From NCBI RefSeq assembly GCF_034427455.1, contig NZ_JAXQNN010000006.1, forward strand, positions 104,306-168,305: 64,000 nucleotides of DNA. The letters run 5' to 3'. The stretch comes from Jeotgalibacillus haloalkalitolerans. GTDB taxonomy: Bacteria > Bacillota > Bacilli > Bacillales > Jeotgalibacillaceae. The position numbers were made by a program, and so were the translations under genes. A model generated the notes under the pieces. The model was not told the DNA's origin, searched no databases, and was given only the letters and a program-made list of their open reading frames with translations. This document shows, in pieces, positions 56,103-64,000 of the stretch (positions within the stretch are counted from its first letter, which is position 1; every line of letters starts with the position of its first letter).

Positions 56103-56815
56103 GATTTGACGCCTCCCAGTCGGTTTAATACCTTTTCATAAGCTTCTGTCAGACTTCCAAGATTCCGTCTGAACACATCTTTATCCATCTTCTCACCCGT
56201 TTTAATATCCCAAAGCCTGCACGTATCAGGGGAAATCTCATCAGCAAGCAGCACCTGTCCGTTTTCATCACGTCCAAATTCAAGCTTGAAATCGATTAAA
56301 TCAAGACCGATTTCTTTGAAAAATGCGGTCATGACCTGATTCACCTGAAGCCCTTTTTCTTTTAAAAGGGACAGTTCCTCAGCTGAAGCAAGTCCGAGAA
56401 CATCAATGTGATCTTCATTAATCAGCGGATCACCGAGATCATCGTCCTTGTAATACCACTCCACGATTGTTTTCGGAAGCTTTGTTCCTTCATCCAGACC
56501 AATCCGCTTCGCAAGCGTACCTGCTACAGTGTTTCTGACAACCACTTCAATTGGAATGATCTCCACTGCCTTTACCAGCTGTTCATGATCAGAGATCTTT
56601 TTGATAAAGTGAGACTCAATGCCTTCTGCCTTCAGCTTTTCAAAAAGAAGACTTGTAATCAGGTTATTCAGTACGCCTTTTCCGGCAATCGTTTCTTTCT
56701 TTTCACCGTTAAATGCAGTAGCTGAGTCTTTGTATTCAATCCATAGAACGTCTTTTTGATCTGTCTGATAGAGTCGTTTTGCTTTACCTTCGTAGAGGAG
56801 CTGTTCTTTTTTCAA
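56099..56815 (-). CDS. purC: SAICAR synthetase PurC
   Basis: A 238-residue enzyme. LLYEGKAKRLYQTDQ, KDSATAFNGEKK, EVVVRNTVAGTLAKR, IDFKLEFGRDENGQVLLADEISPDTCRLWD are the family motifs. It joins aspartate to CAIR. An intergenic element lies in the 217 bp between purB and purC. Overlaps purS by 4 bases. Confidence 0.97.
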   Translation of the reverse strand: MKKEQLLYEGKAKRLYQTDQKDVLWIEYKDSATAFNGEKKETIAGKGVLNNLITSLLFEKLKAEGIESHFIKKISDHEQLVKAVEIIPIEVVVRNTVAGTLAKRIGLDEGTKLPKTIVEWYYKDDDLGDPLINEDHIDVLGLASAEELSLLKEKGLQVNQVMTAFFKEIGLDLIDFKLEFGRDENGQVLLADEISPDTCRLWDIKTGEKMDKDVFRRNLGSLTEAYEKVLNRLGGVKS

Positions 56816-56868
56816 CTGGATTTCATCCTTTCGAATGTCGGAATATTGGGATTATTTACTTTGCAACC

Positions 56869-56996
56869 AGCTGATTTCCGCTTCAGGCGGACGCTTTCCG
56901 CGCGGCCGGCGGTGAGCCTCTTCGGCGCAAGCGCCTGCGGGGTCTCACCTGTCCGGCTTCTCGCGCTGGAGTCGCCGCCTGCAGAGAGAATCAGCT
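56869..56996. repeat. Structured GC-rich intergenic element, copy 7
   Basis: Outer arms AGCTGATT (56869-56876) and AATCAGCT (56989-56996). Interior TTCCGCTTCAGGCGGACGC, GGCGGTGAGCCTCTTCGGC, GGGGTCTCACCTGTCC and GGAGTCGCCGCCTGC. It lies between purB and purC inside the purine operon. Confidence 0.85.
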
Positions 56997-57032
56997 TTTG
57001 TAAGCAATTAAAACGTCAGCTTCTATTTGTAT

Positions 57033-58328
57033 TTATAAAAGTCCGATACGCTTAAACACTGTGTCTACGTGCTGCAGGTGATAAGTGTAGTCGAAGCAGT
57101 CTTCGATTTCTGCCGGTGACAGTTTTGATGTGATTTTTTCTTCCGCTTCAACGAGTTCACGGAAGTGCACCTGCTTTTCCCACGCTTCCATTGCTTTTGG
57201 CTGGACTGTGTCATAGGCTTCTTCGCGTGAAAGACCTTTGTCAATCAGTGCAAGCAGGACGCGCTGTGAGTAGATCAGACCGAGTGTGCGGTCCATGTTG
57301 CGCTTCATATTTTCAGGGAACACTGTCAGGTTTTTCACAATGTTTCCGAAACGGTTCAGCATGTAATTTAATGCGATTGTTGCATCCGGCAAAATGACAC
57401 GTTCAGCTGAAGAGTGTGAAATATCACGCTCATGCCATAGCGGAACATTTTCATAGGCTGTCTGCATGTAGCCGCGGATCAGACGTGCAAGTCCTGTCAT
57501 ATTTTCAGAACCGATCGGATTCCGTTTGTGTGGCATTGCAGAAGACCCTTTTTGACCTTTCGCAAAGAATTCTTCTACTTCACGTGTTTCACTCTTTTGA
57601 AGGCTGCGGACTTCTACAGCGAACTTTTCAATAGACGTCGCGATCAGGGCAAGTGTTGCCATATAATCTGCGTGGCGGTCTCGCTGCAGTGTCTGTGTTG
57701 AAACCGGTGCAGGTGTTAAGCCGAGCTTTTCACATACATAAGATTCAACAAACGGGTCGATATTTGCATACGTGCCGACTGCGCCTGACATCTTACCAAA
57801 TTCAACGCCGGCTGCTGCGCGCTTGAAACGGTCAAGGTTACGCTTCATTTCTTCGTACCAGAGTGCAAGCTTCAATCCGAAAGTCGTCGGTTCAGCATGA
57901 ACACCATGTGTACGACCCATCATCACTGTATCTTTATGTTCTTTCGCTTTCTCAGCTAAAATCTCTACAAAGCGCTCAAGGTCAGCAAGCAGAATTTCAT
58001 TCGCCTGTCTTAGCAGGTATGAAAGTGCAGTATCTACAACGTCTGTTGAAGTCAGCCCGTAGTGTACCCACTTCTTTTCATCACCAAGTGTTTCAGAAAC
58101 CGCTCTTGTAAATGCCACTACGTCATGGCGCGTTTCTTCCTCAATCGCTTTAATGCGGTCCACATCAAATGATGCATTCTCACGGATTTTCTGTACATCC
58201 TCTTTTGGAATGTCACCAAGCTCTGACCATGCCTCACATGCCAGAATTTCCACCTCAAGCCATGCTTCAAAGCGGTTCTGCTCAGTCCAAATCGCACCCA
58301 TCTCAGGTCGCGTATACCGTTCAATCAT
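57033..58328 (-). CDS. purB: Adenylosuccinate lyase PurB
   Basis: A 431-residue lyase. [63 protein letters not shown] and the signature [18 protein letters not shown] are present. It acts at two steps, removing fumarate from SAICAR and from adenylosuccinate. It overlaps purK by 4 bases. Confidence 0.97.
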   Translation of the reverse strand: MIERYTRPEMGAIWTEQNRFEAWLEVEILACEAWSELGDIPKEDVQKIRENASFDVDRIKAIEEETRHDVVAFTRAVSETLGDEKKWVHYGLTSTDVVDTALSYLLRQANEILLADLERFVEILAEKAKEHKDTVMMGRTHGVHAEPTTFGLKLALWYEEMKRNLDRFKRAAAGVEFGKMSGAVGTYANIDPFVESYVCEKLGLTPAPVSTQTLQRDRHADYMATLALIATSIEKFAVEVRSLQKSETREVEEFFAKGQKGSSAMPHKRNPIGSENMTGLARLIRGYMQTAYENVPLWHERDISHSSAERVILPDATIALNYMLNRFGNIVKNLTVFPENMKRNMDRTLGLIYSQRVLLALIDKGLSREEAYDTVQPKAMEAWEKQVHFRELVEAEEKITSKLSPAEIEDCFDYTYHLQHVDTVFKRIGLL

Positions 58329-59470
58329 TGTTGTGCCTCCTTGACCGGGCTCCAGACGCCTGATGCTTCAATTTCTTTCAGCGTCTTTTCAATATCATCT
58401 GTCAGTATTGTGATATGCCCCATTTTCCTGTTTGTTTTTGCTTCGTCTTTCCCATATAAATGAAGTGACCAGTGTGGGTAATGCGCAATGGCATCTAACG
58501 CCGGCTCAACATGCTGACCAAGTAAATTCACCATCACAGCAGACTTTAAAAGATCTGATGACGGCAGCGGCCAGTTCGTAATTGACCTGATGTGCTGATG
58601 GAACTGTGATGAAGAGCTTGCTTCTATTGAATAGTGACCTGAATTATGAGGTCTTGGTGCAAGTTCATTCACATAAAGCTCTCCGGCTTTTCCAACAAAC
58701 ATTTCAACTGCAAGCGTCCCGATCAACTGGAGCTGATCAGCCACCTGCTCTGCCAGCCTGATTGCATTGGCTTTCACTTCCTCACTCACTCTAGCGGGCA
58801 CAATAGAAGTATGCAGTATCTGATGCTCGTGAATGTTCTCAGCAATTGGCTGTGTAACAGTCTCACCTTTTTCATTGCGGTGAATGATGACTGAAATCTC
58901 ACAGTCAAAATCAACAAAAGCTTCTAATATACATGTCCCATTAAGTTTGATCAGCTGTGCTGCTTCCGGCAGATCCTCTTCACTTTCAAGCTTTACCTGC
59001 CCCTTGCCATCATATCCACCTGTAATGGTCTTCAATAACATCGGAAAAACGAACGTTCCTATCATATCATATAATTGTTGTTCGTTTTCTATGATTTTAT
59101 AAGAAGCAGTAGGAACATCTGCTTTTGTAAGTGTATCCTTTTCAAACTGACGGTTTTGTGTGATTCTGATCAGTTCAGCTCCCTGAGGTACATGCGCTTT
59201 TCCGGATAAACGTTTTAGAGATTCATAGTCTATATTTTCAAACTCATACGTAATTACGTCACTTAATTCAGCCAGTTCTGCCAACCCTTTTTCATCGTCA
59301 TAGGCGGTTTGAATGACATAGTCAGCAACCTGTGCACATGGTCCATTTTCAGAGGGGTCCAGCACTGCTATCTTGAAGCCTGCTTCCTTTGCAGCGAGCG
59401 CCATCATTCTGCCAAGCTGTCCACCCCCTATAATGCCAATGACTGCAGGCGGCAGTATCATTTGCTTCAT
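58325..59470 (-). CDS. purK: N5-carboxyaminoimidazole ribonucleotide synthase PurK
   Basis: A 381-residue ATP-grasp enzyme. [65 protein letters not shown] and [17 protein letters not shown] are the motifs. It makes N5-CAIR from AIR and bicarbonate. It overlaps purE and purB by 4 bases each. Confidence 0.96.
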   Translation of the reverse strand: MKQMILPPAVIGIIGGGQLGRMMALAAKEAGFKIAVLDPSENGPCAQVADYVIQTAYDDEKGLAELAELSDVITYEFENIDYESLKRLSGKAHVPQGAELIRITQNRQFEKDTLTKADVPTASYKIIENEQQLYDMIGTFVFPMLLKTITGGYDGKGQVKLESEEDLPEAAQLIKLNGTCILEAFVDFDCEISVIIHRNEKGETVTQPIAENIHEHQILHTSIVPARVSEEVKANAIRLAEQVADQLQLIGTLAVEMFVGKAGELYVNELAPRPHNSGHYSIEASSSSQFHQHIRSITNWPLPSSDLLKSAVMVNLLGQHVEPALDAIAHYPHWSLHLYGKDEAKTNRKMGHITILTDDIEKTLKEIEASGVWSPVKEAQQ

Positions 59471-59955
59471 ACGAGATCACCACTGCTTTCAAGTACTTTT
59501 TCTTCACTCTTCTTTCTCATCTCAGCAATTCTTTCAGCTAACGCATCGTCAAATGATGAAAGCATTTGAGCAGCAAGAATGCCTGCATTTGCAGCGCCTG
59601 CATCTCCAATCGCAACTGTTGCAACCGGAACACCGGCTGGCATTTGAGCAATGGATAATAGTGAGTCCAGTCCGTTCAGCGCTTTTGACTGAATCGGTAC
59701 ACCGATTACCGGCAGGGTTGTTTTAGCAGCAACCATGCCCGGCAGGTGTGCGGCACCGCCTGCTCCTGCGATGATGACTTTAATTCCGCGTGATCTTGCC
59801 TGTTCTGCAAATGAAAACATGAGGTCTGGTGTACGGTGTGCACTGACGACCTGTTTTTCGTAAGGTACTTTGAGCTCGTCGAGTTTTTCGCATGCTTTTT
59901 TCATTGATGGCCAGTCTGACGTACTTCCCATAATGACGCTAACCAGTGCTGACAT
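59467..59955 (-). CDS. purE: N5-carboxyaminoimidazole ribonucleotide mutase PurE
   Basis: A 162-residue Pur[40 protein letters not shown] and [26 protein letters not shown] are the conserved nucleotide and catalytic His region. It moves the carboxylate of N5-CAIR to give CAIR. ATG at 59955 follows GGAGTGAG; a longer frame would translate the intergenic element and has no support. First gene of the operon, behind PurR boxes, promoter, guanine riboswitch and terminator. Confidence 0.96.
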   Translation of the reverse strand: MSALVSVIMGSTSDWPSMKKACEKLDELKVPYEKQVVSAHRTPDLMFSFAEQARSRGIKVIIAGAGGAAHLPGMVAAKTTLPVIGVPIQSKALNGLDSLLSIAQMPAGVPVATVAIGDAGAANAGILAAQMLSSFDDALAERIAEMRKKSEEKVLESSGDLV

Positions 59956-59991
59956 CTTCTCACTCCATCCGGGTTTAATTCTTTTATAACC

Positions 59992-60118
59992 GCTGTTGAT
60001 TTCCGTGGAGGACTTCGCTTTCCCGCCCCCGGGCGGTGAGCCTCCCCAGCTTCGCTTCCGGGGTCTCACCTGTCCCTTCCTGGGGCGGGAGTCTCCGTCC
60101 TCCACTCCAATCAACAGC
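59992..60118. repeat. Structured GC-rich intergenic element, copy 8, in the purE leader
   Basis: Outer arms GCTGTTGATT (59992-60001) and AATCAACAGC (60109-60118) are exact complements; inside GTGGAGGAC pairs with GTCCTCCAC and CCCGCCCC with GGGGCGGG. It lies between the riboswitch terminator and the purE start, so it is part of the 5' leader of the pur mRNA. The best-paired copy of the eight. Confidence 0.88.
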
Positions 60119-60163
60119 TAAATCTGATAAATGACTAAAAGGTTAAGATAACAAACAAACAAA

Positions 60164-60222
60164 TAAAAAAAGTCAGCAGCTTTTCTTCATGTTTATTAAT
60201 GAAGGAAAGCTGCTGACTTTTG
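60164..60222 (-). terminator. Riboswitch-controlled terminator of the pur operon
   Basis: On the minus strand AAAAGTCAGCAGCTTTCCTTCAT, loop, ATGAAGAAAAGCTGCTGACTTTTTTT: a long stem with a T-run. AGTCAGGG...CCCTGAC between aptamer and terminator may be an antiterminator part. Confidence 0.9.
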
Positions 60223-60263
60223 TCAGGGAGACCTGCAGAATATACGGGTGCCCTGACTCTTTC

Positions 60264-60331
60264 CCTCATAGTCCTGTCATTTACGGTGCAGGGTAGAAAC
60301 TTTCGGGCCATATTCCCGATTTTATATGAGG
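60264..60331 (-). promoter_or_regulatory. Guanine-class purine riboswitch upstream of purE
   Basis: P1 CCTCATA/TATGAGG; P2 CGGG...CCCG with the core AATATGG and GTTTCTACC; P3 CCTGCACC...ACAGG with the loop CCGTAAAT; then GACTATGAGG. The specificity base is C (GACTAT), so guanine or hypoxanthine is the ligand. As in B. subtilis pur, purine should promote termination. Confidence 0.95.
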
Positions 60332-60357
60332 CCGTTCATTCAATTGATTTCGTAATC

Positions 60358-60386
60358 ATCATAACAAGCTGACATCAGAACGTCAA
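60358..60386 (-). promoter_or_regulatory. Sigma-A promoter of the pur operon
   Basis: On the minus strand TTGACG, 17 bases, TATGAT: a near-consensus sigma-A promoter about 30-50 bases ahead of the riboswitch. Confidence 0.85.
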
Positions 60387-60389
60387 CAC

Positions 60390-60432
60390 AAAAACGAACA
60401 TTGTATTTTCTGAACATTTCATTGTTCGCTTT
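60390..60432. promoter_or_regulatory. PurR operator (paired PurBoxes)
   Basis: Two inverted CGAAC-type boxes: AAAACGAACATTG around 60391-60403 and its inverse CATTGTTCGCTTTT around 60420-60432, about 24 bases between the CGAAC cores. They lie immediately upstream of the -35, where B. subtilis PurR binds, and overlap the end of yebG. The spacing fits known paired PurBoxes. Confidence 0.8.
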
Positions 60433-60613
60433 TTTGACCCTGGAATCTGATTTTCTGTCTGATTGGTTCCTGTTTTACAGAAGATCCATCTTTTACTTCT
60501 TTAAATACCGGCTCTTCCATTCTTCTGACCGGCATATATCCTTCTTTCGCCATCCGGTCGAGGCAGTCGCCGATTGACTCGTGCTCCTCAACATCAAACC
60601 ACTTTTTGCTCAT
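60419..60613 (-). CDS. yebG: NETI motif-containing protein YebG
   Basis: A 64-residue cytosolic protein matching Yeb[38 protein letters not shown]. The family is small and uncharacterised, named for a short conserved motif. It overlaps the end of yebE by 20 bases. Its stop codon falls inside the PurR operator. Confidence 0.85.
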   Translation of the reverse strand: MSKKWFDVEEHESIGDCLDRMAKEGYMPVRRMEEPVFKEVKDGSSVKQEPIRQKIRFQGQKSEQ

Positions 60614-61160
60614 TCTTCTCCTCCTGTGACATTCTTCTTCTCACACTCTTGACCCAGAAGCCGCCGTGAATCGCTTTTGGTTCATATGATATCATAAATG
60701 CCTTCGGATCGATCTCTTTAATTCTGTCATAGAGCTTTAATTCGTATTTTCTTGGCGTTAAGATCTGCATGGCAAAACGATCCCCTTCAAGTCCATTCGC
60801 TTCCCAATCTGTCACACCATAGCCGAGCTCTCTCAGCTTTCTTGGCAGCTCGAGTCCATTGTCAGTTGTAATGACGTTAACTGTAATATAACCAAGCGCT
60901 AATTTTTCTTCAATCTTCATGCCAATGATGACACCAAGACCATAACCTACCGCATAGGCAATCAGGTTTTGAATCTCATTCAGATTGTCCAGCACAAGCC
61001 CCAGACCAACAACATATATTACGACCTCTACCATGCTCACACCTGCTGCATAATAGCGGTATCCCTTTAACGTTAAAATCATTCGAATGGTGAAAAACGA
61101 TACATAAAAGATATTAATTGAAAAAATGATCGCTACCATTACTAAGCTGTTTTCAAGCAA
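60594..61160 (-). CDS. yebE: UPF0316/DUF2179 membrane protein YebE
   Basis: A 188-residue protein with about three N-terminal membrane helices (about 5-100) and a cytosolic DUF2179 domain ([20 protein letters not shown] and [20 protein letters not shown]). TTG at 61160 is taken as start because GAGGAG lies 8 bases away; a longer frame gives 10 extra residues. DUF2179 domains are thought to sense a ligand and occur on YitT-like membrane proteins; the role is unknown. It overlaps yebG. Confidence 0.82.
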   Translation of the reverse strand: MLENSLVMVAIIFSINIFYVSFFTIRMILTLKGYRYYAAGVSMVEVVIYVVGLGLVLDNLNEIQNLIAYAVGYGLGVIIGMKIEEKLALGYITVNVITTDNGLELPRKLRELGYGVTDWEANGLEGDRFAMQILTPRKYELKLYDRIKEIDPKAFMISYEPKAIHGGFWVKSVRRRMSQEEKNEQKVV

Positions 61161-61320
61161 CTTTATTCTCCTCTTTTCCGGTATTTTCAAATCCTAAAAG
61201 CAATCCTACTAGCCTTAACTGAAAATGTAAAGGTCATTACGCCCCAAATCATGAACTTTTCATAATTTCGCATATCGAAGTGATATAATTGTCTTATTAC
61301 TGAACACAGGAGTGAAGAGC

Positions 61321-62265
61321 ATGAAAGAGTTATCTATTGGCATTATCGGGCTTGGTGCAATCGGGCAGCGTCTGATTCCCGCATTTGAACAGCACGAAGG
61401 CTTTACAGTCTCGGCAATCAGTGACGTGAACAAAGCATTAATGAAAGAAGCCACTCAAAAGCATTCGTTAAAAGCGATTCATTATACCGATGCAGAGGAA
61501 ATGATCGAGTATGGTGCACTTGATGCCATTTACATAGCCGTTCCACCTAAATTCCATCATCACTATGCACGCCTGGCTGCAAAACGCGGCATTGCAATTC
61601 TTTGTGAAAAGCCGCTTGCTAATTCAATAGCAGAAGCGGAAGAGATGACAGAGGCTGTAAAAGCAGCTAACGTAATCAATGCGATTCACTTTCCGCTTCA
61701 TTACAGCAATGAAGTTGCATTGCTAAAGGAAAAGTTATCAAAAATCGGTGATATCCAGAGAATTGAGTTAACCATGCGATTCGAAACATGGCCGCGCACC
61801 TGGCAGCAGAATGACTGGATTGCTAAGCGCGAACAGGGTGGCTTTATTAGAGAGATCACTCCACATTTTATTCAATTGACAAACAGATTATTTGGAAAGA
61901 TTATCATCTCAGCGAAAGATACACAGTATCCGGACAACGAGATAGACTGTGAGACAAGTGTCGTCGCCTTTGGAAGTGCCGGGCATATTCCATTTATAAT
62001 CAATGGACATAGCGGAATTGGGATGAAAGATGATCTGACCTATAGAATTTATGGCACAAAAGGCATACTTTCCCTTGATCAATGGGCCGAACTGAAATAT
62101 GGCAATGCTGATCAGCCGATCGAACTGATCCAGGAACGCTCAGCCTCTGCATCCGGATCACTCTTAACAGCATTTCATTACGCCATTACCACTGGTGAAC
62201 GTGCTGACCTCGTGCCATTTGAAGAAGGCACAGCCGTACAGAAAGTATTTGAACAGCTCCTCTAA
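61321..62265 (+). CDS. Gfo/Idh/MocA family oxidoreductase
   Basis: A 314-residue NAD(P)-dependent dehydrogenase. SIGIIGLGAIGQRLIPAFE is the Rossmann loop (GxGxxG), CEKPLANSIAEAEEM the EKP motif that carries the catalytic Lys; the C-terminal alpha/beta domain follows. ATG at 61321 follows AGGAG; a GTG at 61312 is less likely. Such enzymes act on sugars, inositols or biliverdin. It is a single gene with a terminator, and no pathway partner is near, so the substrate is unknown. Confidence 0.82.
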   Translation: MKELSIGIIGLGAIGQRLIPAFEQHEGFTVSAISDVNKALMKEATQKHSLKAIHYTDAEEMIEYGALDAIYIAVPPKFHHHYARLAAKRGIAILCEKPLANSIAEAEEMTEAVKAANVINAIHFPLHYSNEVALLKEKLSKIGDIQRIELTMRFETWPRTWQQNDWIAKREQGGFIREITPHFIQLTNRLFGKIIISAKDTQYPDNEIDCETSVVAFGSAGHIPFIINGHSGIGMKDDLTYRIYGTKGILSLDQWAELKYGNADQPIELIQERSASASGSLLTAFHYAITTGERADLVPFEEGTAVQKVFEQLL

Positions 62266-62267
62266 AA

Positions 62268-62302
62268 ACAAACAGGGAACCCCGTCAGGTTCCCTGTTTA
62301 CA
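62268..62302 (+). terminator. Intrinsic terminator of the oxidoreductase gene
   Basis: AAACAGGGAACC, five bases, GGTTCCCTGTTT: a 12-bp stem directly after the stop; the T-run is short. Confidence 0.8.
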
Positions 62303-62313
62303 TATAAATTGAT

Positions 62314-62604
62314 TCACTCATCAAGTTTCAGGATCGTCCGCTGCATCGGAACGCCTCCCATACTCACATTTCTCTCTATAAACAAATAATCTCTTCCATC
62401 AATACGGAACTTGCCGTTTCCCATGTAATCAACATCTCTTCCGTCATCTTCAAGCTTATTTCTAATTGCCTCAACATGTTCGCTAAACTTATAATAACGC
62501 TCATCAAAATCAATAATGATATTCCCCTTCTTATATCCCATCAGCCGGTTCAATAAAAATAAAAGCCCGACAATCGCAATCAGGATCGCAATAATAATAT
62601 ACAT
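62314..62604 (-). CDS. Small membrane protein of unknown function (96 aa)
   Basis: A 96-residue protein with one N-terminal membrane helix (MYIIIAILIAIVGLLFLLNR) and a soluble tail with DFDERYYKFSEHVEAIRNKL and YMGNGKFRIDGRDYLFIERN. ATG at 62604 follows GAGAGGAGAG. No known family; the tail is well-behaved and likely cytosolic. It stands alone, convergent with the oxidoreductase. Confidence 0.65.
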   Translation of the reverse strand: MYIIIAILIAIVGLLFLLNRLMGYKKGNIIIDFDERYYKFSEHVEAIRNKLEDDGRDVDYMGNGKFRIDGRDYLFIERNVSMGGVPMQRTILKLDE

Positions 62605-62714
62605 TTTATACTCTCCTCTCATAGCTCATATACGAAAAGGTTCAGGAAAAGTTTCACTACACAATTTCCTTCATCAAACACTACAGCTTGATTGTCCTAA
62701 AAGAGGTTACAAAA

Positions 62715-62746
62715 AAATGGGCAAACCCTTTTGGATTTGCCCATTC
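62715..62746 (-). terminator. Terminator of the DJ-1/PfpI gene
   Basis: ATGGGCAAA...TTTGCCCAT, a 9-bp stem around a 9-base loop; T-rich on the minus strand. Confidence 0.8.
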
Positions 62747-62750
62747 TCTT

Positions 62751-63410
62751 TTATATTACTTTTACAAAAGCTTCTGCAGCTTTTTGACTTGATTGCGGGT
62801 TTTGACCAGTAACGAACTTACCGTCCGTCAATACATGCTCAGCCCAGTTACCCTGTGCCACAAAGTGTGCACCCTGCTCTTCAAGCTTAGACTGAAGCAG
62901 GAATGGCATTAGAGAATCAAGACCAGTATCCCGTTCTTCCTCGTCTGTAAAACCAGTCATTTTTTTACCCTTCACCAGATACGTTCCATCTGAAAGCTCA
63001 ACATCAACAAAACCGGCAGGCCCATGGCATACAGCGCCGATTGCTTTATTATTTTCAGCAAAATGTGAAAGCGCATCCTGAAGCTGAGGTTCGTTCGGCA
63101 GGTCAAACATCGTACCGTGTCCCCCTGGCAGGAAGATCCCATCAAAGTTTTCAAACACTACATTCGATAGCTTCTCAGTGTTTTGAAGCTCTTCCTCCGC
63201 TTCCTTCCACTCAGCAGGATTTTCACCATCATCTAAACTATTTGGATCAAGCGGAATACCTCCGCCTTTTGGACTCACCACTGTAACCTCATAACCATTC
63301 TTCTTAAATTCCACATAAGGCTCAGCGAACTCTGATAACCAAAGTCCCGTCGGATGATCCTTATCAATTTCACTCGTATTCGTTAATACCATCAATACTT
63401 TTTTACTCAT
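62751..63410 (-). CDS. DJ-1/PfpI (type 1 glutamine amidotransferase-like) family protein
   Basis: A 219-residue DJ-1 fold protein. KKVLMVLTNT starts the Rossmann-like core; the nucleophile Cys lies in GAVCHGPAGFVDV and the acidic residue of the active site precedes LPGGHGTMFDLPNE. The GGHGTMFDLP pattern is the Hsp31/glyoxalase III-like subgroup, cytosolic stress proteins often able to handle methylglyoxal. ATG at 63410 is at better distance from AAGGTGG than the ATG three codons upstream. No partner gene nearby. Confidence 0.85.
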   Translation of the reverse strand: MSKKVLMVLTNTSEIDKDHPTGLWLSEFAEPYVEFKKNGYEVTVVSPKGGGIPLDPNSLDDGENPAEWKEAEEELQNTEKLSNVVFENFDGIFLPGGHGTMFDLPNEPQLQDALSHFAENNKAIGAVCHGPAGFVDVELSDGTYLVKGKKMTGFTDEEERDTGLDSLMPFLLQSKLEEQGAHFVAQGNWAEHVLTDGKFVTGQNPQSSQKAAEAFVKVI

Positions 63411-63532
63411 TGTATACATACCACCTTTTCAGTAATGGATGTTCTCTTCTTACACTATATTTAGATACCCGATTACCAACTCATTAAACGAAACTCAAGT
63501 AAAATGAGATCTATTTCACCTTAAATGAAAAA

Positions 63533-63767
63533 TGAAGGCAAGGGATGGGTAGAAAAGCAGGAGTTTAAGGAAATAAGTCTATCCATGAAGGAATGACTGA
63601 CATTGGTGATGTAATACATCTATAAATGATGGAATTAGACGCGTGGATTAGGCTGGTGAAGGAATGATTTCAGGATTGAGGGAATTAAATCGCATACTGA
63701 AGGAATCCAACCCAGGGCTGATGAAATAACTCTCAGATTGAAGGAATTCTCATGCGCTTGATGCCGT
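63533..63767. repeat. Degenerate 20-21-bp periodic repeat tract next to the rrn operon
   Basis: TGAAGGAAT and close variants occur at 63533, 63565, 63586, 63607 (TGATGTAAT), 63627 (TGATGGAAT), 63657, 63677 (TGAGGGAAT), 63698, 63719 (TGATGAAAT), 63739 and 63759; most steps are 20 or 21 bases, with one irregular step around 63640. The bases between units are unrelated. It matches the motif and period of the tract at 21780-21986. No open frame fits it. Confidence 0.8.
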
Positions 63768-63780
63768 TGGGAAACTGGCT

Positions 63781-63852
63781 TTTTGCCCTGAATGCATTTA
63801 GGATCTCGTCAGTTTGCCTTTGATGCAATTAGGACTCAGCCTTTTTGCACTT
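63781..63852. repeat. Short direct repeat of about 32 bp
   Basis: TTTTGCCCTGAATGCATTTAGGATC (from 63781) and TTTGCCTTTGATGCAATTAGGACTC (from 63813) are two similar units, followed by a truncated third (TTTTTGCACTTTGCCC from 63843). It lies between the 21-bp tract and the rrn terminator. The unit includes TGA-GCA-TTAGGA, a loose echo of the adjacent motif. Confidence 0.6.
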
Positions 63853-63887
63853 TGCCCTTCACGCCCTTCGGAGCCTGTTCTTTTCAA

Positions 63888-63919
63888 ATAAAAAAAGCCT
63901 TCCCGCTCAGGGAAGACTC
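63888..63919 (-). terminator. Terminator of the rrn operon
   Basis: On the minus strand AGTCTTCCC, TGAGC, GGGAAGGCT then a run of seven T, six bases after the 5S gene end. Confidence 0.9.
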
Positions 63920-63924
63920 AGTTT

Positions 63925-64000
<76 letters not shown>

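Noticed and set aside
59956..60114. N-terminal extension of purE with a GC-rich, Arg/Gly/Pro-rich lead
   Set aside because: It translates the structured intergenic element; the ATG at 59955 has a good RBS and gives the standard PurE length.
63533..63767. CRISPR array or minisatellite in a gene
   Set aside because: Same short degenerate unit, no cas genes, no open frame through the tract.

Overview
The window is a chromosomal segment of a low-GC, endospore-forming member of the Bacillales (Bacillaceae or Planococcaceae/Caryophanaceae; a Jeotgalibacillus-like genome would fit, but the species cannot be fixed from sequence alone). Gene content and order over about 17.8-61.2 kb follow the Bacillus subtilis block yebE-yebG-purEKBCSQLFMNHD-yerA-yerC-pcrB-pcrA-ligA-camS(yerH)...opuE-gatCAB-dgkB-rlmCD. 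The main departure is a complete glycogen operon (glgBCDAP) placed between camS and the opuE-like symporter gene. No IS element, prophage, CRISPR array or tRNA was seen. The right edge holds the 3' end of a minus-strand 5S rRNA gene and the terminator of its rrn operon.

Layout. 0-9.4 kb: an MFS drug exporter cut by the left edge with a divergent MarR regulator, a HAD phosphatase, an SDR, a channel-like membrane protein, three related cysteine-rich proteins (probably spore surface), a CYP152 peroxygenase, a GGDEF diguanylate cyclase, and a LacI-type regulator behind a 37-residue membrane peptide. 9.4-14.3 kb: DUF817 protein, a second UppS-like prenyltransferase, a Staygreen-domain protein, a stand-alone TruA, and a guanosine-type transporter behind a guanine riboswitch. 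14.5-17.5 kb: an accessory trio (vWA protein, macro domain plus HTH protein, GTPase with a DUF697-like tail). 17.8-27.8 kb: rlmCD, NUDIX, dgkB, thioredoxin-like, gatBAC, yueI, opuE/putP. 28-36 kb: glgBCDAP. 36.4-46.7 kb: camS, ligA, pcrA, pcrB, yerC, yerA, then sinR and a short convergent sinI-like gene preceded by a cyclic-di-GMP-I riboswitch. 46.8-60.4 kb: the twelve-gene purine operon with its PurR boxes, promoter, guanine riboswitch and attenuator. 60.4-64 kb: yebG, yebE, an oxidoreductase, a small membrane protein, a DJ-1/PfpI protein, a periodic repeat tract and the rrn end.

Noncoding structure worth attention: (1) eight copies plus one fragment of a roughly 120-bp GC-rich intergenic element, several with compensatory changes in an outer stem and several inside or next to the pur operon; (2) tracts of degenerate 20-21-bp periodic repeats at 1.1, 21.8 and 63.6 kb; (3) three riboswitches (two guanine, one c-di-GMP), the last tying a second messenger to the biofilm antirepressor SinI.

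The most promising undescribed items are the c-di-GMP riboswitch-sinI coupling, the vWA/macro-HTH/GTPase trio, the periodic repeats and the structured intergenic element.
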